Source: JANMZR01 sp031383555 (lineage in GTDB: Bacteria > Bacteroidota > Bacteroidia > Cytophagales > Spirosomataceae). Taken from it: a stretch of 15,231 bases of DNA. The stretch is taken from NCBI GenBank assembly GCA_031383555.1, contig JANMZR010000368.1, positions 1-15,231 of the forward strand. The letters are read 5' to 3'. Positions 1 through 5,895 of this stretch are shown here, one piece after another. A model generated the notes under the pieces. It saw only the letters and a list, made by a program, of their open reading frames with translations, was not told the origin of the DNA and ran no database searches. A program made the translations under genes and the position numbers. The first letter of the stretch is position 1. The number at the start of each line of letters is the position of its first letter.

Positions 1-323
1 ATAGACAAATAAACCTCATTAAAACCCATTGCTTTATAATAACTGTAGTTTGCATTAATATTTTTAACAAACCCTTCTATTTCAGTATCAGAAACTTTAT
101 AAAAAGCTGATTTCGACCTGAAATTTTTTGAAAGAAAATCGACCAACTATAATTTATCAACAGATAAAAAGGAGATATTCTATTTCGAAGAAGCAGATGT
201 AAAGTGCCAAAATTCAGCTTTTTATAAAGTTTCTGATACTGAAATAGAAGGGTTTGTTAAAAATATTAATGCAAACTACAGTTATTATAAAGCAATGGGT
301 TTTAATGAGGTTTATTTGTCTAT
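1..323. repeat. Perfect 110-bp inverted repeat with 103-bp spacer at the window edge
   Basis: Bases 1-110 are the exact reverse complement of 214-323; I checked all eleven 10-base blocks and base i pairs with base 324-i throughout. Pairing breaks at 111/213. The right arm lies inside the open reading frame of the AlgX/AlgJ-like gene, so the left arm is an antisense copy of that gene's coding sequence and carries in-frame stops on the plus strand. There are no mismatches, no terminal motif and no transposase. Its position at base 1 suggests a fold-back join made during amplification or assembly rather than a natural element, but a recent inverted duplication would look the same. Confidence 0.95.
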
Positions 324-537
324 AATTCCAAATAAAGTATCCATTTTAGCGCCAAATTTGGGTGATTATAACTACGTTTTAGAGCGAATTCAGCAACATC
401 CTGACTTAAAAGCTAAATATTTGGACATCTATTCTATTTTCAAAAAACAGTCACAAAAAGTCTACTCAAAATCAGATACGCATTGGAATTGCAATGGCAG
501 TAGTATTTGGCAAGGGGTAGTGAATGATATTTTTTAG
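112..537 (+). CDS. AlgX/AlgJ-like SGNH (DHHW-type) protein, C-terminal fragment
   Basis: The frame is open from about base 103 to the TAG at 535-537, but only the part after 110 is likely to be the real gene; upstream sequence belongs to the inverted-repeat arm. A start at the ATG at 295 would discard coding sequence that reads well in the same frame (for example FYFEEADVKCQNSAFYKV), so I treat the gene as 5'-truncated. The C-terminal part has the pattern of the AlgX/AlgJ/DHHW family: a strand ending in IIPNK, a helix-rich stretch, and VYSKSDTHWN with the D-x-H-W signature that carries the catalytic Asp/His in AlgX-type O-acetyltransferases. In the family these proteins are periplasmic or membrane-anchored partners of MBOAT acyltransferases that acetylate exopolysaccharide. 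No partner gene is visible here because the window ends. Family call fairly confident; acetyltransferase role inferred. Confidence 0.65.
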   Translation, partial: FDLKFFERKSTNYNLSTDKKEIFYFEEADVKCQNSAFYKVSDTEIEGFVKNINANYSYYKAMGFNEVYLSIIPNKVSILAPNLGDYNYVLERIQQHPDLKAKYLDIYSIFKKQSQKVYSKSDTHWNCNGSSIWQGVVNDIF

Positions 538-568
538 CTGGAATTTGATAATAAAAAAAACCAAAGAA

Positions 569-598
569 AAAGCCCATCACAATAATGCAATGGGCTTT
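569..598 (-). terminator. Rho-independent terminator of the minus-strand sigma/OMP unit
   Basis: A 9-bp stem, AAAGCCCAT/ATGGGCTTT (569-577 with 590-598), encloses a 12-base loop. Read on the minus strand it is followed by TTTTTCTTTGG and then eight T's (bases 568 down to 553), so it terminates leftward transcription coming from 701. The plus-strand side has no T tract, so it is not an efficient terminator for the truncated gene ending at 537. Confidence 0.8.
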
Positions 599-630
599 AT
601 AAACCTAACCCCTAACACTAATTACTATTT

Positions 631-660
631 TAAAATAATGCTTAATAATTCATTATTTTA
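631..660. repeat. 10-bp perfect hairpin downstream of the OMP gene
   Basis: TAAAATAATG (631-640) and CATTATTTTA (651-660) are exact reverse complements with a 10-base loop. It is AT-only apart from one G:C pair. It lies between the stop of the minus-strand barrel gene and the stronger terminator at 569-598, so it may act as a 3' mRNA stabiliser or a weak first terminator. Confidence 0.4.
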
Positions 661-700
661 TTTTGACTCTATTCGGAAAATGCTTTAAAACTTTTGTCAG

Positions 701-1393
701 TTAAAAACCAACCCCAATCCTAATTGATAACCGTTCAAAACTCCTATATTCTGTCATGTAATACCCCTGTTCAGGCTGGTTATTTATCATTTCTGATTTT
801 TGTATTTTGTAGCCAACATTTATGTGTAAGCTACTGCCGTCGTCGCCCAATTTTATTTTTAAACCAACTGATGGATTGAGCATAAGGCCCCCATGTTTAT
901 CTATTTTTTGATTTTTGTCGTTGGTATTTTTCCAGATAAATCCATAACCAGCATCAAAGTTGCCGATTGGGCTAATTCTTCGGCTTGGTAATAATATGGT
1001 GCGAATACCAATGCTCATGGGTGTAATAATATTAGCTCGATAATAGTCAAAACCACCCGAAACGCCAACGGCTATTCCTTTATGAATATTATAACCAGAA
1101 AAATGCTGAAAAGTAAAATTGCTAAATTGGTCATCGCCATAATTATAAGGGTTTGGGTAATAGTATGATGCGGCAGATTTAACATCATAAGCTGGGTAAG
1201 CTATGTTATTAATAGGGGCCTGCTTACCCAACAAAAAGCCAAATTCTGTAATATGAACAAATTTTCGTTCTACAATTGCTTGTGTTGAATTTGGTTGCGG
1301 TATTGGTATAGTTTTAGGAATTTTATTTTGTGAAAACACCAAATTAAAATTTGCTGCAAAAAAAAGAAAAATAAAAGCTAATCTTGTTTTCAT
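701..1393 (-). CDS. Small outer-membrane beta-barrel protein, function unknown
   Basis: 230 residues starting at an ATG. Residues 1-22 are a Sec signal peptide (Lys/Arg near the N-terminus, then a hydrophobic core) with probable cleavage after VFSQ or VFS. The mature part is rich in aromatic and Gly residues with alternating hydrophobic stretches (GIAVGVSGGFDYY, SLHINVGYKI), and the protein ends in LSIRIGVGF with a C-terminal Phe, the usual signature of an outer-membrane barrel. Its size fits roughly 8-10 strands. It is the last gene of the apparent sigma/anti-sigma/LVIVD cluster: the LVIVD gene stops about 40 bp upstream and a terminator follows at 569-598. I do not recognise a named family. 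A plausible reading is that it and the LVIVD lipoprotein act together at the cell surface, but that rests on proximity alone. Confidence 0.75.
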   Translation of the reverse strand: MKTRLAFIFLFFAANFNLVFSQNKIPKTIPIPQPNSTQAIVERKFVHITEFGFLLGKQAPINNIAYPAYDVKSAASYYYPNPYNYGDDQFSNFTFQHFSGYNIHKGIAVGVSGGFDYYRANIITPMSIGIRTILLPSRRISPIGNFDAGYGFIWKNTNDKNQKIDKHGGLMLNPSVGLKIKLGDDGSSLHINVGYKIQKSEMINNQPEQGYYMTEYRSFERLSIRIGVGF

Positions 1394-1434
1394 ATTCTTA
1401 TGATTTAACCGCTTATAATCAATTAATTATTGTA

Positions 1435-2778
1435 TTATTTCGGAGTTGATTTGATGCTACTTAAAAGTTTCAGATTTTTTGGGTCTGAATAATCATATTG
1501 GTACAACCCATCTTTACCAATTAGCATCAATTTTTTACCCAACGGAATTACATCGAAAGCATCAATTCCCTTAAATTCGAAAAGCTTATTTTTGTCAATA
1601 TCCTTAGGCTCCGCCATTGAAAATACTTTTAATCCTTTATCACCTTCACAAATAAATAAATTTGGATAATCGATACCCAAACCAGCAGGCCCTTCCATGT
1701 CGAATGACTTCACCAATGTTGGGTACAATGGATCAGAAATATCAATCAAATCTAACTGGTTGTTATTAACTTGACCGCACCTAGTAGCACCATTGGTCGA
1801 TCGGAGGGTAACATAAGCATAATTATCATAAACCACCACAGGGTCACAAGCTTTAAAATGATTGTAAGTACTGAGTAGTTTTGGAGCAGCTGGATTAGTG
1901 TTATCAAAAATATGCATGCCAGTTGTAGAGCCAATAAATAGTTTGTCTTTATAAGGGAAAATCGTTTCAATTCCCCAATTCAAATTTATTTTAGGCAGTA
2001 TTTTCGGGCTGTTTATATTTTCGATATTGAAAGGTATAAGCTCCTGATTACTAACAGCATACAAATAATCATTCACTATTGAAAACCTAGCCATCGAACC
2101 TCCTATTCCAGATGTACCGGGTGCCTTTGTACCAGAATTTACTCCAGATTGCCCGCTTGAAGATGCTTTATCTGCAAAGGCCGACTCATAAAATATAGGC
2201 CCTCCCCTATAATATATTTGCGGATATACATTGCCTTCACAAATTACGTCAACAGTATCAGTTACATCAACCCATTGGTAGTCAATTATTTGTCTATTCT
2301 GTTCATCCAAATACCAGCTGATCCCATCGATGGTGCCATTATTAAATACTTTTTTTACCCTGTTTATCTCTCCGATTTTTGTGGGATTAGTAATATCTAT
2401 CACTACAATATCGCTATAACTATCAGCATACATCACATTACCAATTACCGCCATATCTACATTTCCTGGGATATTTATAAACGAAACAAATTTTGGAGAT
2501 GATGGATTTGAATTATCTATAACATGAATGCCTTTTTTTATCTCGTTGATAAACAGATAGTTGTCTTTCAAATATATTTTACCGGGATTTTCTAAAGTGG
2601 CGGTTCCATTACTTATACTATTTTCCAATACCTTAAATGAAATTTGGACTGGCTTAGTCGTGCGGTATTTTCTTACTTGTCTACATTTATCTTGACAGCT
2701 AATTGATGCGAACACCAAAAAACCATACCATATTAATAGGCAGATAGAATAAAATTTAATTTTTAATAAACCTTTCAT
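1435..2778 (-). CDS. LVIVD-repeat beta-propeller lipoprotein
   Basis: I chose the ATG at 2778 (447 residues) over an in-frame upstream ATG at 2811 because it places a clean lipoprotein signal at the N-terminus: basic MKGLLKIK, a hydrophobic core, then ASISC with the lipidated Cys at residue 28. The mature protein contains about seven repeats of the form strand-GIHVIDxxNPxxPKxVS, for example GIHVIDNSNPSSPK, DIVVIDITNPTK, GMHIFDNTNPAAPK and LDLIDISDPLYPT, matching the LVIVD repeat family (Pfam LVIVD), which is predicted to fold as a beta-propeller. A Ser/Gly-rich linker (about residues 205-228) interrupts the repeats in the middle. Proteins of this family are found on bacterial surfaces, but their ligands are mostly unknown. 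It follows the ECF sigma and anti-sigma genes in the same direction, with 94 bp after the anti-sigma stop. Confidence 0.85.
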   Translation of the reverse strand: MKGLLKIKFYSICLLIWYGFLVFASISCQDKCRQVRKYRTTKPVQISFKVLENSISNGTATLENPGKIYLKDNYLFINEIKKGIHVIDNSNPSSPKFVSFINIPGNVDMAVIGNVMYADSYSDIVVIDITNPTKIGEINRVKKVFNNGTIDGISWYLDEQNRQIIDYQWVDVTDTVDVICEGNVYPQIYYRGGPIFYESAFADKASSSGQSGVNSGTKAPGTSGIGGSMARFSIVNDYLYAVSNQELIPFNIENINSPKILPKINLNWGIETIFPYKDKLFIGSTTGMHIFDNTNPAAPKLLSTYNHFKACDPVVVYDNYAYVTLRSTNGATRCGQVNNNQLDLIDISDPLYPTLVKSFDMEGPAGLGIDYPNLFICEGDKGLKVFSMAEPKDIDKNKLFEFKGIDAFDVIPLGKKLMLIGKDGLYQYDYSDPKNLKLLSSIKSTPK

Positions 2779-2872
2779 CTTTGTACATTTTCCTTTTGAA
2801 TATAAAAACAAAATTTATGTACTTAAGACAGTAGTATGCTTTGAAAGGTTGTAAGTGGTTCTCAATTAATTT

Positions 2873-3550
2873 TTAATTTGATACTCTAATACCGCCTTGT
2901 ATTTTAAAATTCCTCCAAAATTTATTCTTATTTTTTTCTGGGCTCGAGATTGCATTTGGATCGTAATAAGGAGCTACATATTGGCTATCAGTATTTGGAA
3001 CCAGTTCTGGAGTTTCCAATGAAATAGTAGGTAAGTGCAGTCCTTTGGGTTTCATTTCTGAAACGTTTTCCTCAATTTTTTGAAAGGGGCCTTCCTCAGT
3101 TATGGTATTTGCAATAATTTCAATCGGTTCATCAACCATTTGTTCCTTTGGAGTAAATGATTTTACTTGCTTTCTATATTGCCTTTTGGCAACGAAAGTA
3201 GGGCCAGCAACCACGTTTTTGTCTTCAACTTTTGCACTAATAATTGTTGATTCAATAGGTTTTGTATAAATTGTTTCATTTTTTGTAGGGCTTAAATCTG
3301 TATTAAATTTATGTATTGAAGTGTTATTAAAATATAAATAGGTAATTGCCGAAACCAATACTATTCCAGTTCCAACAATAAGTTTAGTTTGTATAGCAGA
3401 GTTATTACCATCACTTTTTGTGCCAACATTTGTTTCTTGAGGTAAAGATTTTTCAATATTTTCCCAAATGATATCAGGCGGAGCTAGGCTAGCCTTATCG
3501 AATGCCTCCTTAAAGGCGTTTTCGAAATTATCGTGTTTTGGTTTAATCAT
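2873..3550 (-). CDS. Probable membrane-anchored anti-sigma factor
   Basis: 225 residues from an ATG, 62 bp downstream of the ECF sigma gene. The cytoplasmic N-terminus has the Bacteroidota anti-sigma-like pattern: FENAFKEAFDKA, then PPDIIWENIEKSL (residues 24-36). One transmembrane helix follows at about 56-75 (LIVGTGIVLVSAITYLYF). The rest is a polar, Glu/Pro/Thr-rich periplasmic segment. The protein ends in KNKFWRNFKIQGGIRVSN, which resembles the first barrel strand of longer relatives that continue into an outer-membrane-like domain; here the stop comes immediately, so it may be a natural short form or truncated. The role, to hold the sigma factor inactive until an envelope signal arrives, is inferred from gene order and topology, not from a recognised zinc-finger anti-sigma motif, which is absent. 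Confidence 0.65.
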   Translation of the reverse strand: MIKPKHDNFENAFKEAFDKASLAPPDIIWENIEKSLPQETNVGTKSDGNNSAIQTKLIVGTGIVLVSAITYLYFNNTSIHKFNTDLSPTKNETIYTKPIESTIISAKVEDKNVVAGPTFVAKRQYRKQVKSFTPKEQMVDEPIEIIANTITEEGPFQKIEENVSEMKPKGLHLPTISLETPELVPNTDSQYVAPYYDPNAISSPEKNKNKFWRNFKIQGGIRVSN

Positions 3551-3612
3551 AACCTTTTATAATTTTAATAGTGAGCAAAAAGCTCAATTCATTTTATTTA
3601 ACTAAATATTCA

Positions 3613-4167
3613 CTAATCATTATGACCAACATATTTTTCATTGGTTGATAATTTTTTTTGTAATAATCCTTTTGCTCTAGCGTACTGCGACTTTGAAGTT
3701 CCGATTGAAATTCCAAGTTTTTCACCAATTTGTTTATGATCATAGCCATCAATGGCATATAGGTTAAATACCGTTTGGCAACCCAATGGTAGGCTTCTCA
3801 CTAAAGCAAGTAATTCATTGAAATTCAAATCAGAAATGGCAGAAGTAATGTTGTTTTCTACATAATAGGCTTGATCTAAATCAACTGAAAACTGCATGTC
3901 TTTTTCTTTTCTTACATGATTGATGGCTGAGTTTACAACTACTGTCCTAATCCACCCGCCTAACGAGCTTTCGAATCTGAAGGAACTTATTTTTGCAAAT
4001 ATTTTAATAAACGCATCCTGCAAAATATCCTCTGCTTCGGCTGAAGTTCGGCAATATCTATTACACAATACTAGCATTTTATTGGCATAGGTATTGTACA
4101 GCTTCAATTGCATACGACGGTCGCCAGCTATACAGCCTTTCACCAATTCTTCCTCGGTTATCTGCAT
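3613..4167 (-). CDS. ECF-type RNA polymerase sigma factor (sigma-70 family)
   Basis: 184 residues, the normal length for an ECF sigma factor, from an ATG. Region 2 covers about residues 8-90, with the -10-recognition/core-binding pattern AEAEDILQDAFIKIFAKISSF and GWIRTVVVNSAINHVRK. Region 4 covers about 115-172, with LPLGCQTVFNLYAIDGYDH and the helix-turn-helix KQIGEKLGISIGTSKSQYAR that reads the -35 element. Region 3 is absent, as expected. The next gene encodes a membrane protein with anti-sigma features, and an LVIVD lipoprotein and an outer-membrane barrel follow, so the factor probably responds to a cell-envelope signal and controls its own operon. The 200 bp upstream hold a TTTGCAA palindrome (4343-4359). 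Confidence 0.93.
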   Translation of the reverse strand: MQITEEELVKGCIAGDRRMQLKLYNTYANKMLVLCNRYCRTSAEAEDILQDAFIKIFAKISSFRFESSLGGWIRTVVVNSAINHVRKEKDMQFSVDLDQAYYVENNITSAISDLNFNELLALVRSLPLGCQTVFNLYAIDGYDHKQIGEKLGISIGTSKSQYARAKGLLQKKLSTNEKYVGHND

Positions 4168-4342
4168 TTAAGGGGTTTTAATATTGGATTGTGTCATTAA
4201 ATCGCCAATTATTTACAATTCTAAGTTTCAAAAAAACGAATAAAAATAAACAAATTTTAAAACGAAGTGTTATTCAATTACAATCGAGAAAACATTTCAT
4301 TTCAGCTCAATCGTAATCATGACAATGCAACGTTTAAAAAGG

Positions 4343-4359
4343 TTGCAAAAAATTTGCAA
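4343..4359. promoter_or_regulatory. TTGCAAA/TTTGCAA palindrome upstream of the sigma gene
   Basis: TTGCAAA (4343-4349) and TTTGCAA (4353-4359) are perfect inverted copies around AAA. A second inverted pair, TGCAAC/GTTGCA, overlaps it (about 4326-4347). On the minus strand the sequence ATACTTTGCA just upstream (around 4357-4366) resembles a degenerate TAnnTTTG -7 box. The site sits about 175-190 bp upstream of the ECF sigma start and immediately after the PAP2-like gene. It could be an operator or part of the promoter; no terminator-like T tract follows on either strand. Confidence 0.3.
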
Positions 4360-4367
4360 AGTATAAT

Positions 4368-4970
4368 TTATTTTTTGGTAAATCTACAAACTAACCAAGT
4401 AATAGGAAAGGCAGCAATTACATCGGCAGTGTAATGAATATGCTGGAATATTAATGAAATAGCAATAAATGAGGTAACAAAAAGAGCGAAGTATTTATCG
4501 GTTTTTTCCTTTAAAATAAGGTAAATTAAAAACATGGTTGAGGTATGGCCTGAAAAAAACAAATCTTTTGTAATTTCAACCCCCCCATAAAATATTTTTG
4601 TTATTGGGTCTACAAGGCTAACCATATCAGCTGGTGGATTGAGCGGGATAAAATAGATAAAAACGAACCTTAAAAGGGTAATTATCAAATAAGAACTTAG
4701 AAAATCAAATAGTAATGTCGGGTCATATATTACCCTGTAAATCAATAAAATAGCAAGACTATACATTAATATAAAAATAAGCCAGGAAAGGTCAAAAGTC
4801 GGTAAAAAGTCCAAGATTGGGTCATTCCAAGTACTACCCTCTCGATTTTGAATAAATGCAAAACCGTATGGCATTATTAAAAGTAGCAAAACGGATAGCG
4901 TTACTAAAAGTATAAATTTTTGTCGGTAATTCGACTTTTTAAGTAGGCTTTTCCAAGTAATTTCGGCCAT
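4368..4970 (-). CDS. PAP2_C-like integral membrane lipid phosphatase/phosphotransferase
   Basis: I prefer the ATG at 4970 (200 residues) to the one at 5021, which would add 17 residues that overlap the probable promoter. The protein is almost wholly membrane-embedded, with about six hydrophobic segments. The C-terminal third carries DLFFSGHTSTMFL (about 140-152) and HIHYTADVIAAF (about 179-190), the two histidine motifs of the PAP2_C / sphingomyelin-synthase-like branch of the PAP2 superfamily, where the His and Asp form the catalytic phosphoryl-transfer site facing the outside of the membrane. The substrate is unknown: in the family they act on phospholipids or diacylglycerol-linked head groups. 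It is divergent from msrA, with about 90 bp between starts, and runs toward the sigma gene cluster, but is separated from it by 200 bp. Confidence 0.75.
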   Translation of the reverse strand: MAEITWKSLLKKSNYRQKFILLVTLSVLLLLIMPYGFAFIQNREGSTWNDPILDFLPTFDLSWLIFILMYSLAILLIYRVIYDPTLLFDFLSSYLIITLLRFVFIYFIPLNPPADMVSLVDPITKIFYGGVEITKDLFFSGHTSTMFLIYLILKEKTDKYFALFVTSFIAISLIFQHIHYTADVIAAFPITWLVCRFTKK

Positions 4971-5025
4971 TGAAAAAAATAATTTTATTAAAAAAAAGCA
5001 AATTTTGAAATTTTGTTTCAAAATA

Positions 5026-5058
5026 CAAACTTACATCAAAAAATAAACGTTTATCAAT
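5026..5058 (-). promoter_or_regulatory. Candidate Bacteroidota promoter for the PAP2-like gene
   Basis: On the minus strand TAAGTTTG (5033-5026) matches the -7 consensus TAnnTTTG exactly. ATTG at 5058-5055 could be the -33 element, with a spacer of 21, slightly longer than the usual 19-20. This would give a 5' leader of about 50 bases before the ATG at 4970 and supports that start. The -33 element abuts the msrA start codon. Confidence 0.45.
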
Positions 5059-5059
5059 T

Positions 5060-5755
5060 ATGGAAAAAATATTGAATATCTTAATTGTTGGAATTCTTAG
5101 CACTTTTACGTTTTCAGCTTGCTCAAAAAGCAGTTCAAGCACCAATTCAAGTGATATGAATGAGCAAAAATTTGACAGTATATTGGCCAACACAAAATCA
5201 GAAAAAAATATAAATATGGATGAATTAGAAAAAATCACTTTTGGGTCGGGCTGTTTTTGGTGTGTTGAGGCTGTATTTCAGGACCTAAAAGGTGTAGTGA
5301 AAGTAGAGTCAGGCTACTCAAATGGCAAAACCAAAAACCCTACTTACAAAGAGGTTTGTTCAGGGCTTACTGGTCATGCGGAAGTATGTCAAATTACCTA
5401 TGATCCCAAAATAATCAGCTTTGATGAATTGCTTGAAGTGTTTTGGAAAACACATGACCCAACCACTTTGAACCGACAAGGTGCTGATGCTGGCACTCAA
5501 TATCGGTCAGGGGTGTTTTATCATAATGAAAGCCAAAGAGAAATGGCTCAAAAATGGAAAGATAAACTCAATGCCGAACACGTGTTTCCCAATCCAATTG
5601 TTACTGAAATCACTCCAGTTGGTACTTTTTATGTGGCGGAAGACTACCATCAAAACTATTACAAGCAAAATGGATATGAGCCTTATTGCCAGATAGTTAT
5701 AAAACCTAAAATGGAAAAGTTTGAAAAGGCTTTCAAAGAAAAGCTAAAAAATTAA
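5060..5755 (+). CDS. msrA: Peptide methionine-S-sulfoxide reductase, lipoprotein form
   Basis: 231 residues from an ATG. MsrA reduces methionine-S-sulfoxide in proteins back to methionine. The catalytic motif GCFWC is at residues 64-68, with nucleophilic Cys65. Other family motifs are VKVESGYSNGK, NPTYKEVCSGLTGHAEV, FWKTHDPTTLNRQGADAGTQYRS and AEDYHQNYY. A Cys in the EPYCQIVIKPK segment near the end is in the usual position of a resolving cysteine. The first 60 residues are extra: MEKILNILIV, a hydrophobic core, and FSAC with Cys21 as a lipobox, followed by a Ser-rich linker. This predicts an envelope lipoprotein rather than a cytosolic enzyme, so it would repair oxidised surface or periplasmic proteins. 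It is monocistronic: divergent from the PAP2-like gene and closed by the terminator at 5777-5803. No msrB is next to it. Confidence 0.95.
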   Translation: MEKILNILIVGILSTFTFSACSKSSSSTNSSDMNEQKFDSILANTKSEKNINMDELEKITFGSGCFWCVEAVFQDLKGVVKVESGYSNGKTKNPTYKEVCSGLTGHAEVCQITYDPKIISFDELLEVFWKTHDPTTLNRQGADAGTQYRSGVFYHNESQREMAQKWKDKLNAEHVFPNPIVTEITPVGTFYVAEDYHQNYYKQNGYEPYCQIVIKPKMEKFEKAFKEKLKN

Positions 5756-5776
5756 TATTTTAATTAATTGAAAATG

Positions 5777-5803
5777 AAGACCGAGAAATCGGTCTTTTTT
5801 TTT
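5777..5803 (+). terminator. Rho-independent terminator after msrA
   Basis: AAGACCGA (5777-5784) pairs with TCGGTCTT (5789-5796) around a GAAA tetraloop and is followed directly by an uninterrupted run of T's to 5803. It lies 21 bp after the msrA stop. Confidence 0.93.
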
Positions 5804-5847
5804 GGAAAATTATCACCAAACTTCAAAATTTAGCCTTATAAACTAGA

Positions 5848-5878
5848 ATTGAATTTTCAAGAATAAATTGTTAATTTG
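5848..5878 (+). promoter_or_regulatory. Candidate promoter of the dehydrogenase/isomerase unit
   Basis: ATTG (5848-5851), a 19-base spacer and TTAATTTG (5871-5878) match the Bacteroidota pattern TTTG-N19-TAnnTTTG with one mismatch in each element. It is placed after the msrA terminator and 17 bp before the ATG at 5896. Confidence 0.5.
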
Positions 5879-5895
5879 TAAAACTATTTTTACTT

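Noticed and set aside
295..537. Complete 80-residue gene starting at ATG 295
   Set aside because: The same frame reads well upstream to about base 112 and the product matches only the C-terminal part of a longer family, so the gene is truncated by the inverted repeat rather than short.
2779..2811. Upstream ATG at 2811 as start of the LVIVD gene
   Set aside because: It would add 11 polar residues before the basic and hydrophobic lipoprotein signal, burying the signal peptide; the ATG at 2778 gives a normal signal.
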